Below, in pieces: positions 7,518 to 16,564 of a stretch of DNA of 64,000 bases. A model generated the notes under the pieces. It was not told where the DNA came from, did not search any database, and saw nothing but the letters and a program-made list of their open reading frames with translations. Source of the stretch: an uncultured Myxococcales bacterium (lineage in GTDB: Bacteria > Myxococcota_A > Bradymonadia > UBA7976 > VGTA01); assembly GCA_937146725.1 (NCBI GenBank), contig CAKZRU010000142.1, positions 33,130 to 97,129 of the forward strand, read 5' to 3'. The position numbers were made by a program, and so were the translations under genes. Position 1 is the stretch's first letter. Each line of letters begins with the position of its first letter.

Positions 7518-10223
7518 ATGAATGAATCTTCAAAGCCTAAAGAGTACACTCCTAGCTCTCATCATAATCAGTTTTTTTTCAAATGGGCTGCTTGGAGTGT
7601 GAGTCACCCCTTAATTGTTTTAGCCCTAAGCGGACTTGTTACACTTTTATCTATCTGCTTAGTTGCGCCGGCTAAAGTTTTGCCAAATCAACTCGCTGAG
7701 CTTCGGCAATCAATATTGGGTCGACCTGGTTTAATTGTTGACACCTCTGTGGATGCCTTTAGCGATCCCAGTAATAACTCGGTTGAGCTACTTGAACGCT
7801 ACCGTGACTTATTTGGTCGAGATGACTATTTTATGGTTTTGATAGAAGGGGATGTTTTTAGCATGCCCTATCTTGAAAAGCTCAATAAGCTTCACAAAGA
7901 ACTCGAAAGTCTCAATGTGAATATCAGCAGTCTTGGTGAACGACGCGGAGATCGTTCACAAAAGCCTGCCGAATTAAAACATAAGCCTAGTTCTGTAAAG
8001 GTCAAAAACAAGGCTTCCTCTAGCCAAGGTCAATTTGGGATAGACGATGAGTTTGGAATCGGCTTTGATGAAGGCTTCGAAACAGAAGGTGACGGTTGGG
8101 GCGCTGATGATGAAACCACTGTCATTGAAGAAGTCACTTCTTTGATCAATGCTCGCCGTACTCGGGGCACAAAAGATGGAATTGTTATTGATAAGTGGCT
8201 TGACCCCTTGCCCAAGCCTTCGGAGCTTGAGCAGTACAAAAAATTGATTTTAAATGATGATACGCTGGTTGGCCAAATGATTGGCAAAAGAGGCAAGCAT
8301 AGTCTTATTTTACTGCGAGCCAACTTTATGTCTGAAGATGATACCATCCTTGTGAATCAGAAAATTACTGACATTGCCATGAACTATCATGATCCCACGG
8401 CCGGCTTTGATGTAAAGATCTCTGGTATGCCAGAGTTAAATGGTACATTGAAGAAATCCCTTTTAGGGACTCTACGAATTTTACTGATTCTTTCTATTAT
8501 CCTCATGTTGGGTATGCTTTCATATCAGTTCAAACATGTGATTGGTATCATTCCACCAATTATTGTGGTTGGGATGGCGGCACTTAATACCTTTGCCTCA
8601 ATGAGTATATTGGGTATGCCGGTCACCATGCTAAGTAACATTCTACCTGCCTTTATCATTTGTGTAGGCATTGGAGATAGTGTCCACTTACTTTCAGTAT
8701 ATCGTGATCACTTTAAAGAACATCGCGATCCAAAATTGGCGGCTATAGAAACAGTTGCCATGACCGGTACTCCGGTTTTATTCACCAGCATAACAACAAT
8801 GGTCGGTTTACTTTCATTTCGACTTGCATCTATTCCGGCCATTCAAGAGATGGGAACTGCGGGTGCGATTGGTGTGGGTGCTGCCTGTTTCCATTCGCTT
8901 TTCTTTTTACCGGTGATCTTGTCTTTTAACAAAAAAAGCTTGCTTGGTCTTACTGATGAAGAAGCTAAATCTGCCAGCACAGAAAAGAATCAAGACCAGC
9001 CGACACACGATTGGCTCGATCGCTTTATTGCATTCATTTCTGATAGTCGAGCAGGTGTTGATGAGCAGGGGGAAGCAAGAGCAGAATCCAAGTCCGAAAG
9101 AAAGCGTCGTATTTCTACTTTGTGGATTGGCGCAATCATCACTATGATTGCCATGTTTGGTGCAAGTAAACTTCGTGTATGGCATAGCCCTCTTGCTTGG
9201 CTTCCGGAAGGTCAACCGGCCAAGGTTGCTTTTGATATTACCGACCGTGAAATCGGTGGGACTGCGAACCTACAATTACTGATTCAAGGTGGCAAACGCG
9301 GTATGAAAGACCTTGAGCTAATTCAAGGGATCGAAAAACTTAAAGCTCATATTATGAGTTATGTGCATCCTGAAGAAGGCGATATTATCGGTAATTCAAT
9401 CAATGTAAACGATATTATTAAAGAGACCAGGCGTGCTCTCAAGGGGGGAGATGAGTCTGAATACCGTTTGCCAGAAAGCAATGAAGAACTCTCTCAACTG
9501 TTATTTCTCTTCGAAAACTCCGGCCCAGATCAATTACGTAAACTCGCTACAAACGACCTAAGTATTTCACAAATGACTGTCCGACTAAAATGGCTTGAGG
9601 CAACAGCATATCGAGGCTTAACTGATCATGTTCAAAAAGGCATTGATCTCTATATCCCCAAACATGCCCAAGTCGATGCAACCGGAACTGTTTATACTTT
9701 AGTGAGTACGGTCGGCGCTCTGCTCTTAGATCTAGTGAAAAGCTTTGGTTCGGCACTTCTGATCATCACCTTGATCATGATTTTTATGCTTAAAGGGTTA
9801 AAGTTAGGCCTGCTCTCAATGGTGCCTAACTTGATTCCGATCATTTGGTTAATGGGTTTTATGGGCTTTGTTGGGATCACAATCGACATGAATAACATCT
9901 TGATTGCTTCCATTGCCATCGGGCTTGCCGTAGATGACACAATTCACTTATTGCACCACTTTCGAGTACATTATGAAGAAGATGGAGACTCATTTAGAGC
10001 GATCAGTGCCTCACTCAATCATGCCGGCCGTGCTATGGTGACAACAAGTAGTATTCTTACCCTTGGTTTCTTTGCCTATATTTTTTCTGATATGAAAAAT
10101 ATCCAAATCTTTGGTTTACTCATCGGTTTAAGTGCCGCTATGGCGATGCTGATAGACTTGATTTTTGGTCCCGCGCTGCTCAAAACCTGTTATCCAAGAT
10201 TAAAAAGCACAGAGAATAACTAA
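7518..10223 (+). CDS. MMPL/RND superfamily transporter
   Basis: A 901-residue inner-membrane protein of the RND/MMPL (sterol-sensing-like) exporter class. TM1 (about residues 30-55) is followed by a large periplasmic loop, a five-to-six helix bundle (about 310-470), a second periplasmic loop and a second bundle (about 735-895). The two bundles have matching motifs: GIGDSVHLLSVYRDHF and GLAVDDTIHLLHHFRVHY, the conserved Gly/Asp elements of TM4 in each repeat. The first loop carries a low-complexity acidic insert (about residues 172-200, rich in D, E, G, F). The ATG has an AAGGGAG ribosome site. Substrate unknown; related proteins move lipids or hopanoids. No adaptor gene is adjacent. Confidence 0.88.
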   Translation: MNESSKPKEYTPSSHHNQFFFKWAAWSVSHPLIVLALSGLVTLLSICLVAPAKVLPNQLAELRQSILGRPGLIVDTSVDAFSDPSNNSVELLERYRDLFGRDDYFMVLIEGDVFSMPYLEKLNKLHKELESLNVNISSLGERRGDRSQKPAELKHKPSSVKVKNKASSSQGQFGIDDEFGIGFDEGFETEGDGWGADDETTVIEEVTSLINARRTRGTKDGIVIDKWLDPLPKPSELEQYKKLILNDDTLVGQMIGKRGKHSLILLRANFMSEDDTILVNQKITDIAMNYHDPTAGFDVKISGMPELNGTLKKSLLGTLRILLILSIILMLGMLSYQFKHVIGIIPPIIVVGMAALNTFASMSILGMPVTMLSNILPAFIICVGIGDSVHLLSVYRDHFKEHRDPKLAAIETVAMTGTPVLFTSITTMVGLLSFRLASIPAIQEMGTAGAIGVGAACFHSLFFLPVILSFNKKSLLGLTDEEAKSASTEKNQDQPTHDWLDRFIAFISDSRAGVDEQGEARAESKSERKRRISTLWIGAIITMIAMFGASKLRVWHSPLAWLPEGQPAKVAFDITDREIGGTANLQLLIQGGKRGMKDLELIQGIEKLKAHIMSYVHPEEGDIIGNSINVNDIIKETRRALKGGDESEYRLPESNEELSQLLFLFENSGPDQLRKLATNDLSISQMTVRLKWLEATAYRGLTDHVQKGIDLYIPKHAQVDATGTVYTLVSTVGALLLDLVKSFGSALLIITLIMIFMLKGLKLGLLSMVPNLIPIIWLMGFMGFVGITIDMNNILIASIAIGLAVDDTIHLLHHFRVHYEEDGDSFRAISASLNHAGRAMVTTSSILTLGFFAYIFSDMKNIQIFGLLIGLSAAMAMLIDLIFGPALLKTCYPRLKSTENN

Positions 10224-10484
10224 TAAAGTTAACGAAGGTCTTATATTTATTAAGAAATTGCTAAAGTTATATTTGACCTAAAAGTCCTCATTAATTAGGC
10301 GTTTTTTCAAGATATTGCCACTGTAATCATGGCTCATTTCAAAAACAAAGCCTACTCATAAACATGATTTGCGCTTGACCTATGTGGCCCTTGGCATGAT
10401 GATGAGCCAAAAAGATATAATCATCTTTTCGATCATTAACATATTAGGCTTAGCCACAAGCTTTAGTCACAAGGTTTAGTTACA

Positions 10485-12500
10485 ATGAATCAGCTTAATC
10501 CACTTACTCAAGAAGCGCTTAGTGTTATTCACGCTATTTATGAAGATCATCTAGAAGATCGTTACGCCTATCGAAATGAAATTCATCGACTCACTGCGAG
10601 TGGTCTATCTAATGCCTTTGGTAGCCTCGAACATTTCTTAGATCGCTATGGCTATATTAGTATCGATCAACGACATGATGCATTACATCTTACTTCAAGT
10701 GGTTTAGCAGCAGCTCAGGGGGATTCCAGCCGCTTAAAGTCACTCAATGATGATATTCAATATCACTTTGCCAAAGAGATTGCTGAAGGTGTGATCAAAG
10801 ATGCGCAAAAGATTAATGCCGGTAAGCGCTTTGACCAACACTATATTCGCTTTGAGGGGATTGGCCGTGGAGGGATGGGTTCTGTTTGGCGTGCTGAGCA
10901 TCTCAAAACCGGTCGTGCTGTGGCCATCAAAACATTAGAGGGGATTGATGAAGTTGTCACCAGTGGCAGAAAAAGCGCACTCAAAAAGAGATTAGAACGC
11001 AAAATCAGACAATTAGCTGAGCTAGATCATCCCTTCATTTGCCCTATTCTTGATCTTAGCGTACATCATACGCCCCCCTACTATGTGATGCCTCTTTATA
11101 CCGGAGGAAGTCTAAGAGATTTACTGGCAAAGGGTCCTTTGCAACCAGAAATTGCCTTAAATCTTTTTTCTCAAATCTGTCTTGGTTTACATCACGCTCA
11201 CCAACAAGGCGTTTTACATCTAGATCTCAAACCTGAAAATATCTTAATTGACCAACGAGGTAATATACGCCTCTTTGACTTTGGCATGAGCCGAACCATT
11301 GCTAAGCAGGTCTCGCAAGCAGGCCGTCAATCATATATTGGCTTAGGTTCTGTCGCTTACATGGCCCCAGAACTTCTCCGAGATCCTCAGGCAGAGGCTG
11401 CGAGCATTGATATTTATGCTTTAGGTCTTGTTCTTTATGAGATGCTGATTGGTGAGCTTCCCGGTCGTCGTTCACCAATGCCAAGCGATGTCATTCAAGG
11501 CTTACCGCAACCGATCGATGACCTTTTCGACTCAATGACTCAAGATTCTGTTCAGCAACGTCCACAAGATATGCAAGCAGTGCTTGATATTTTGAATCAA
11601 GTACCTCCCTTTGATCGCCTCTTTTCACAATCAATGGTCATGACTTTTATTAGTCCACCTTTTGAGTTACCAGGCTTAAAACATTTAACACTTCCAGAGT
11701 TTGAAGAGAGTCTTGACTTTCAAAAATCGGATAAAGATGTAGGCACTTATCGCTCAACAGAATCATCGGCTTCTGAGCGCCAACATCAGCAAAAGGCATC
11801 AACCGGAGTAACAACAAAAGCAAATGAGCTGATGACTCACTCTGAAGTTCAGACTCAAAGCAAGCAAGTCCAAACAGGTTCTAGGACAAAAGAGAATACC
11901 TCTACATTCTCTAACGGAAGTTCTTCAGTAGAAGCGATGTCAACAGAGGCGAACAACACTCACCATGAGGCTGTGAGTCAAGTAAATCAGACAGAGAGCA
12001 GTGTTTCCTCTAGTCCTAATTCAGATCAAGTGGAGCCAGCCGACAGTAATTTAGCGACCACGGGTATCAGTACTGCATCTCCCTTAAGCACATCTGTTAC
12101 TCAAACCGTAGAGAATCAAGGCATCGAAGAAGTTGAGCTCGAAGAGATTGAGGAATTAGATGATGTGGTTGAGGTAGAAGAACCTACCCATCAAAATCTC
12201 GCTGATGATAGTTCAGTTTTCAGTTCGGCACCACGTACCGGTCATCAGAGCTTTGTTTCCTCAACAAGAAATCCTACAACTCAAGAGCAAGATATGCAGG
12301 CGATCGCCCAAGAAGCAGCTTCACGCTTTGAAGAAGCCTTAGATGATGACTTTGCCGATGATGAAAAAACCGCTTTACATAGTCGGCTGCCTCAAGAAGA
12401 CAAGCCACATTTAAGCCAGCCGTATATTCCACGGAAAAGTCACTCCATTGCTCAACAGCTATTTGAGCAACAAAAAAAAGGGAATCAGTTTAAGCAATGA
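10485..12500 (+). CDS. Ser/Thr protein kinase with an N-terminal helical domain and long acidic tail
   Basis: A 671-residue eukaryote-like kinase. Residues about 1-80 look like a small winged-helix-type domain. The kinase domain runs from about 120 to 375: Gly-rich loop GIGRGGMGSVW, Lys149 in VAIK, the catalytic loop HLDLKPEN (245-252), DFG at 265-267 and MAPE in the activation segment. The usual Arg of HRD is Leu, which makes it a non-RD kinase, while the catalytic Asp247 and Asn252 are kept. Residues after about 400 are low-complexity Ser/Thr/Gln with an acidic run (VELEEIEELDD). No TM helix is visible, so it is cytoplasmic. Its stop overlaps the ATG of the next gene. Confidence 0.92.
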   Translation: MNQLNPLTQEALSVIHAIYEDHLEDRYAYRNEIHRLTASGLSNAFGSLEHFLDRYGYISIDQRHDALHLTSSGLAAAQGDSSRLKSLNDDIQYHFAKEIAEGVIKDAQKINAGKRFDQHYIRFEGIGRGGMGSVWRAEHLKTGRAVAIKTLEGIDEVVTSGRKSALKKRLERKIRQLAELDHPFICPILDLSVHHTPPYYVMPLYTGGSLRDLLAKGPLQPEIALNLFSQICLGLHHAHQQGVLHLDLKPENILIDQRGNIRLFDFGMSRTIAKQVSQAGRQSYIGLGSVAYMAPELLRDPQAEAASIDIYALGLVLYEMLIGELPGRRSPMPSDVIQGLPQPIDDLFDSMTQDSVQQRPQDMQAVLDILNQVPPFDRLFSQSMVMTFISPPFELPGLKHLTLPEFEESLDFQKSDKDVGTYRSTESSASERQHQQKASTGVTTKANELMTHSEVQTQSKQVQTGSRTKENTSTFSNGSSSVEAMSTEANNTHHEAVSQVNQTESSVSSSPNSDQVEPADSNLATTGISTASPLSTSVTQTVENQGIEEVELEEIEELDDVVEVEEPTHQNLADDSSVFSSAPRTGHQSFVSSTRNPTTQEQDMQAIAQEAASRFEEALDDDFADDEKTALHSRLPQEDKPHLSQPYIPRKSHSIAQQLFEQQKKGNQFKQ

Positions 12501-13477
12501 GTGACTTGTTCTCTTTAGACTCTTCTAACTCACCAAAGCAAAGCCCAAAGCAAAGCCCAAAGCATAAAAGTCACTATCACTTTAGGTATAGTATCTTTAA
12601 CGTTGAACTTGAGTTTCAAGAGACTCAACTTGTTGTACAAATGGGTATAAAAGCTCATGTCATCAACTTAACAACTTTGTTTGCGCTCTATCGACGTGAT
12701 CTAAAAAGCCAAGGTATCAGCGAACTCACCTTGGCTTTTAAACACAAAAATAAAATTAAGCGTGCTCGAATATATGCAGATCGAGGGGAAGCTGAGTTTG
12801 ATGCTTTTGTTGATGCGTTAAAGGCCTTAAAACCTAATATCGATATTTCTGACTTGCCCGAAAAAAAAGCCTATGAGCACATGGGGAGTCAAGACCAACC
12901 GTGGTTGGTGATACTCGGCCTTATGTCTTTTTCGATCGTGTTAATTGCGATCTTAGGCCTGCCCTTGCTTTTACATGGTTTAGATCATGGCCAATGGAAG
13001 CTGCCTTTAGCTGAAGTCTATCAAAATCCTAAGCTTTTAAATCAAGGACCAAGTCGTAATCTCATATTTTCGGGTCACCTTGATCTTGAACAGGCTTTAA
13101 CCCTTATTGAAGGAAAGGGAGATGAGCAGCAAAAGCAGATTGTTGCCCCCTTATATCCAAAGGCCGTTCAGTCAAAAAAACAACCTGCTGTTGTTCTTGT
13201 TTCTTTAAAGGGTCGAGCTCTAAAGCATTTGAACAGCTTGCAACAAGGACAAGTACAGCAAGGCATATTGAGAAACATTTGGTGGGAAGGCTTGGGCGAA
13301 CAGACCAAACTCAAGCTTAAAGAAAAAGGAGTAAAGATTTCGGATCAATCGGTCTTAATTGAAATGGGTATTACGCAACGTGATGACTTACAACTGTATC
13401 TAAGTTTTATCTTAGTTCTGTCATTGTTTACCACAATTGCAGTCCTTTATCTAAAACCGGTCAACTATAAAACCTAG
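12497..13477 (+). CDS. two-TM membrane protein coupled to the kinase gene
   Basis: A 326-residue protein of unknown family. Its ATG overlaps the stop of the kinase gene (ATGA), a strong sign of translational coupling. The N-terminus has a short PKQS repeat. Residues about 25-115 form a soluble domain that could be PH-like (short strands, basic and aromatic residues). TM1 is at about 136-156 and TM2 at about 298-318, with a roughly 140-residue loop between. The topology would put the N-terminal domain in the cytoplasm and the loop in the periplasm, so it may act as a sensor or target for the kinase. That role is inferred from position only. Confidence 0.6.
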   Translation: MSDLFSLDSSNSPKQSPKQSPKHKSHYHFRYSIFNVELEFQETQLVVQMGIKAHVINLTTLFALYRRDLKSQGISELTLAFKHKNKIKRARIYADRGEAEFDAFVDALKALKPNIDISDLPEKKAYEHMGSQDQPWLVILGLMSFSIVLIAILGLPLLLHGLDHGQWKLPLAEVYQNPKLLNQGPSRNLIFSGHLDLEQALTLIEGKGDEQQKQIVAPLYPKAVQSKKQPAVVLVSLKGRALKHLNSLQQGQVQQGILRNIWWEGLGEQTKLKLKEKGVKISDQSVLIEMGITQRDDLQLYLSFILVLSLFTTIAVLYLKPVNYKT

Positions 13478-13485
13478 GTATACGT

Positions 13486-13986
13486 ATGCAAGCTCAAACT
13501 CCATTAGCGGAGATCTACCAAGAAAGCATTCAAACTATAAATCAAGGCGAACTTAATCTCGCTGATTATCAAGACCATGCGATTTTATTTGTGAACACTG
13601 CAAGTCGCTGTGGCTTTACGCCTCAGTACAAGGATCTTGAGGCTCTGTATCAAAATTATAAGTCAAAGTCCGTACTCCTCATTGGCTTTCCCTGCAACCA
13701 ATTCGGTAAGCAAGAACCAGGAAACCACGAAGCAATTCAAGAGTTTTGCTCCTTAAATTATGGGGTCAGCTTTCCACTCACCCAAAAAATCGATGTTAAT
13801 GGTCCCCAAGCCCATTCCATCTATAGGCGCCTTACTTCAGCCCAACCCGGTTTTTTAGGAACTCAAAGAATCAAATGGAATTTTACTAAGTTCTTGCTCA
13901 CACCTCATGCCGGTGCCCTTTTTCGTTTTGCCCCAATCACACCTATTCGCAAGATTGAAAGCCAACTTTTAAAATATATTAAATAA
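13486..13986 (+). CDS. glutathione peroxidase family protein
   Basis: A 166-residue thiol peroxidase of the GPx fold, reducing hydroperoxides with glutathione or thioredoxin. The catalytic tetrad is visible: Cys42 in NTASRCGFT, Gln in FPCNQFGKQEP, Trp in KWNFTKF, and an Asn two residues after that Trp. The catalytic residue is Cys, encoded TGT, not selenocysteine. The segment FPCNQFG also carries the resolving-type Cys seen in many Cys-GPx enzymes. It starts 8 bp after the two-TM gene, with a weak SD. No signal peptide, so probably cytoplasmic. Its presence fits with gshB upstream in the window. Confidence 0.94.
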   Translation: MQAQTPLAEIYQESIQTINQGELNLADYQDHAILFVNTASRCGFTPQYKDLEALYQNYKSKSVLLIGFPCNQFGKQEPGNHEAIQEFCSLNYGVSFPLTQKIDVNGPQAHSIYRRLTSAQPGFLGTQRIKWNFTKFLLTPHAGALFRFAPITPIRKIESQLLKYIK

Positions 13987-14105
13987 AAAGCTCAAGATTG
14001 CTTGTCTTTGTCTCACGACTTGAATAATACTTAAGAAGGCCTTTGAGGCTTGATAAAACAAAATAGGTGAAGAGTAAGGCTAAAAGCCGATTGGAGAAAA
14101 GCAAC

Positions 14106-15380
14106 GTGAAGGAAGAGGCGAGCCCCACCCTGTTGTTGGTGGTGAATGTTGAGACAACATGCGATATTAGTAAACGCTTAGATCCTCGAGAAGTTATCGA
14201 GTTATCTGTGGTTGCTTTAGATGGTCATACACTCTCGATGATTGCTAATTTCCAGCGCTTTGTTAGACCTGAGGTTCATCCTGAGTTAAGCCCTTTCTGT
14301 GTGGCTGAAACAGGTATTGGACAGGCTTATATTGATCAAAGTGAAGTCCTAGAGGATGTTCTTGAAGAACTCAGCCAATGGGTTGAGGAACTCACAGCAA
14401 ACTCTGAGTTGATCCAAGTGTTTTCTTTTACCCACCCCCAATTACAGGTGCTTAAGCAGCAGGCCCAAGATGAAGAACTTGATCTGCCAATTTGGCTTGA
14501 AAGTTGGGTTAATCTATGTGCTACTTTTAAAAAGCATTTTCAGATCAACGGTTTCCAGACCCTTGATAAAGCTTTGGCTTATCTGGGAACCACCACCGAT
14601 GAAAGCGGAGAACCGGAGCAAACGGGTCTTGCAAAAGCCCATAATGCTACCAAACTTCTCATTGACCTTATAAAACTTGATGCCCGGATGGAAGCTGTGT
14701 CAGAACAAGATTCATATAAATCAGATAAACCTGCAGTCCAAGAAAAGCCAGGAGACTGGCGCTGTGATCGCTGCAATTTCTTAAACTTCGCTCGCCGTAA
14801 TTTTTGCAAAGATTGCGGAGCCACAAAGCCAGGGTTTACACCTTCTCAAAATCAGAGAAGTGGTCAATTTACTCAGGGTCAATTTACTCAGGGTCAATTT
14901 ACTCAGGGTCAATTTACTCAGGGAGAAGGTCGACCTGGCGATTGGAAGTGTGAGCGCTGTAATTTTAATAACTTTGCTCGCCGTAATTTCTGCAAAGACT
15001 GTGGTGGTTCCCGTCCTGGCGGTGCACCACAAAGAACAGGTGGTGGCTATGGCGGTGGCGGCGGCGGCTACGGTGGTGGTGGCGGCGGCTACGGCGGTGG
15101 CGGCGGCTACGGCGGTGGTGGCGGCTACGGTGGCGGTGGCCAACAACGTGGTCAGCGTGGTCCAAGAATGAAGCCCGGCGATTGGCGCTGTCCTGACTGT
15201 AGCTTTGTTAACTTTGCCCGGCGTAATTCTTGCAAAGATTGCGGTTGTGATCGCCCTGAGCGAGAATTAGGTGGCAATAGTGGTCGCCCAGGAGATTGGA
15301 ATTGTACTGGCTGCGGTTATCACAACTTTGCGTATCGTAAAGAATGTGGCCAATGCGATGGTCCAAAGACTGAAACCTAA
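14106..15380 (+). CDS. ERI1-like pseudo-exonuclease fused to four RanBP2-type zinc fingers
   Basis: About 424 residues. Residues 8-190 resemble an ERI1/DnaQ 3'-5' exonuclease: VVNVETTCD, then REVIELSVVALDG, FQRFVRP, LSPFCVAETGI. The DEDDh catalytic set is mostly lost: DxE is NVE, the WD-type motif II reads SFTHPQL, and the HxGxDDA motif III reads QTGLAKA. Then come four W-x-C-x2-C-x3-N-x6-C-x2-C fingers at about residues 217-238, 278-300, 358-380 and 397-418, each introduced by PGDW. Fingers 1 and 2 are separated by four QFTQG repeats, fingers 2 and 3 by a Gly/Tyr-rich tract. The domain mix suggests single-stranded RNA binding. GTG at 14106 has GGAGA before it; a GTG at 14067 is the alternative. 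The HAD gene follows at once. Confidence 0.82.
   Translation: MKEEASPTLLLVVNVETTCDISKRLDPREVIELSVVALDGHTLSMIANFQRFVRPEVHPELSPFCVAETGIGQAYIDQSEVLEDVLEELSQWVEELTANSELIQVFSFTHPQLQVLKQQAQDEELDLPIWLESWVNLCATFKKHFQINGFQTLDKALAYLGTTTDESGEPEQTGLAKAHNATKLLIDLIKLDARMEAVSEQDSYKSDKPAVQEKPGDWRCDRCNFLNFARRNFCKDCGATKPGFTPSQNQRSGQFTQGQFTQGQFTQGQFTQGEGRPGDWKCERCNFNNFARRNFCKDCGGSRPGGAPQRTGGGYGGGGGGYGGGGGGYGGGGGYGGGGGYGGGGQQRGQRGPRMKPGDWRCPDCSFVNFARRNSCKDCGCDRPERELGGNSGRPGDWNCTGCGYHNFAYRKECGQCDGPKTET
14862..14921 (+). repeat. four tandem 15-bp repeats (QFTQG)
   Basis: Four perfect copies of GGTCAATTTACTCAG lie in frame between zinc fingers 1 and 2 and encode repeated QFTQG. Identity at the DNA level indicates recent slippage or unequal exchange, so linker length probably varies between strains. 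Confidence 0.9.
15040..15140 (+). repeat. Gly/Tyr-rich low-complexity tract
   Basis: GGC/GGT-rich imperfect repeats encode runs of Gly broken by Tyr (GGGGYGGGG type) between zinc fingers 2 and 3. The tract resembles the Gly-rich linkers of eukaryotic RNA-binding proteins and is GC-rich compared with its surroundings. Confidence 0.88.
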
Positions 15381-15381
15381 G

Positions 15382-16155
15382 ATGCAAGTCGCTCATACGC
15401 CTTCCCTTTGCGGAGTTCTTAGCGATATTGATGACACTCTTACCTGGGAAGGTCGTTTGGTACCTAGTGCCTTCGCAAAACTTCATGAGCTACAAGAGCA
15501 GGGCGTAAAGGTTGTTTTAGTGACCGGCCGACCAGCAGGTTGGGTAGATCATATCGCCCGCATGTGGCCGGTTGATGCTGTTGTTGGTGAAAATGGTGGT
15601 TTGTGGGCTTATATGGAAGATGGTAAGCTTGTTCAACGCTATTTTGCCTCGGCAGCAGAAAGAGCTCAAAGTAGAGTAAAGCTTGCACAGCTCTCCCAAG
15701 AGATTTTAGCCCGCTATCCAGGAGCCGGTCTTGCTTCCGATCAATCATACAGAGCCTTAGATCTAGCCATCGACTTCTGTGAAGATGTTCCACCATTGGC
15801 TGATGAGCAAGTACAAGGTATCTTACAATGCTTCTTAGATGCCGGTGCTCATGCTAAAATCTCATCAATTCATGTAAACGGTTGGTTTGGCCATTGGAAT
15901 AAGCTTGATGGTGTGAGACAACTCTTTAAAGAGCTTTGGGATTTAGACTTAGCCACTCAGTTGGATAAATGGGTATATTTTGGTGATTCGGCGAATGATG
16001 AACCTATGTTTGAAGCTTTTAAATATAGTGTTGGTGTCGCCAATATTGCTCCTTTTTTAGAACAGATGCACTTTCACCCAAAATGGATTACCCAAGCCAA
16101 TGGCGGAATGGGATTTTGTGAAGGCATTGATGCATTAAGTTTGGTGACAAAATAG
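15382..16155 (+). CDS. HAD superfamily (type IIB) phosphatase
   Basis: A 257-residue cytoplasmic phosphatase of the Cof/sugar-phosphatase class. The four HAD motifs are present: LSDIDDTLT (nucleophile and acid Asp), LVTGRP (motif II Thr), a Lys in HWNKLDG (motif III region) and YFGDSANDEPMF (motif IV). The cap-containing arrangement and ENGG after motif II fit type IIB enzymes, which act on phosphorylated sugars or related small molecules. The substrate cannot be read. I chose the ATG directly after the stop of the zinc-finger gene; an ATG at 15358 inside that gene is an alternative. The two genes are surely one transcript. Confidence 0.88.
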   Translation: MQVAHTPSLCGVLSDIDDTLTWEGRLVPSAFAKLHELQEQGVKVVLVTGRPAGWVDHIARMWPVDAVVGENGGLWAYMEDGKLVQRYFASAAERAQSRVKLAQLSQEILARYPGAGLASDQSYRALDLAIDFCEDVPPLADEQVQGILQCFLDAGAHAKISSIHVNGWFGHWNKLDGVRQLFKELWDLDLATQLDKWVYFGDSANDEPMFEAFKYSVGVANIAPFLEQMHFHPKWITQANGGMGFCEGIDALSLVTK

Positions 16156-16210
16156 TCAGTCTTTAATGGTTTTCCAACCTGTTTGTGGTGAGTGATAAAG
16201 GAGATCTTAG

Positions 16211-16549
16211 GTGAGAATTGCTTTAAATCAACAACAAAAAGGCCTACAAAGAGCTCAGTCTCAAGTCAACGTAGCGGCTCATCGCATCGCCAAATGGGGC
16301 CTCTCTGAGACTCACTCTTCTGATACTCTCAGCATTGATGGAATTGAACGACCTAGAAAGGTTCTCGATCAAGTCTGGGGAGGGCAGAATAAGCTTGATC
16401 CCAATATAGATTTGGGTGAAGAGGCAATTCGCTTAAAGTCAGCCGAATGGGCCTTTAGAGCAAATATTGCTGCCACAAGGACTGTTTTGGATATGGAGCG
16501 TATCGCGGCTAACCTAGGTGCTGACGAGCCCAAAGATCCTAAGGCATAG
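16211..16549 (+). CDS. miniature flagellar rod/hook-like protein
   Basis: A 112-residue protein. The N-terminal ALNQQQKGLQRAQSQVNVAA HRIAKWG resembles the flagellar rod signature (sequence around A.NiAN). The C-terminal DLGEEAIRLKSAEWAFRANI, then AATRTVLDM, resembles the C-terminal helix of FlgC/FlgE-type axial proteins. The middle domain of normal axial proteins is absent. Such minimal rod-like proteins occur in several proteobacteria without a known role. The GTG start has a very strong AAAGGAG site. The next gene starts 15 bp downstream. No other flagellar basal-body gene is in the window; flagellin is 46 kb away. Confidence 0.6.
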   Translation: MRIALNQQQKGLQRAQSQVNVAAHRIAKWGLSETHSSDTLSIDGIERPRKVLDQVWGGQNKLDPNIDLGEEAIRLKSAEWAFRANIAATRTVLDMERIAANLGADEPKDPKA

Positions 16550-16564
16550 AAAAAGCTGAGAACT

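Noticed and set aside
13486..13986. Selenocysteine glutathione peroxidase
   Set aside because: The catalytic codon is TGT (Cys42), not TGA.
14781..15146. Open frame on the minus strand of about 121 residues, Ala/Thr/Val-rich
   Set aside because: It is the mirror of the zinc-finger gene's Gly/Tyr and QFTQG repeats; its low complexity is created by the repeats and there is no ribosome site.
15271..15381. Upstream extension of the HAD phosphatase frame
   Set aside because: The 37 extra codons lie wholly inside the zinc-finger gene and have no similarity to HAD proteins; the HAD fold begins right after 15382.
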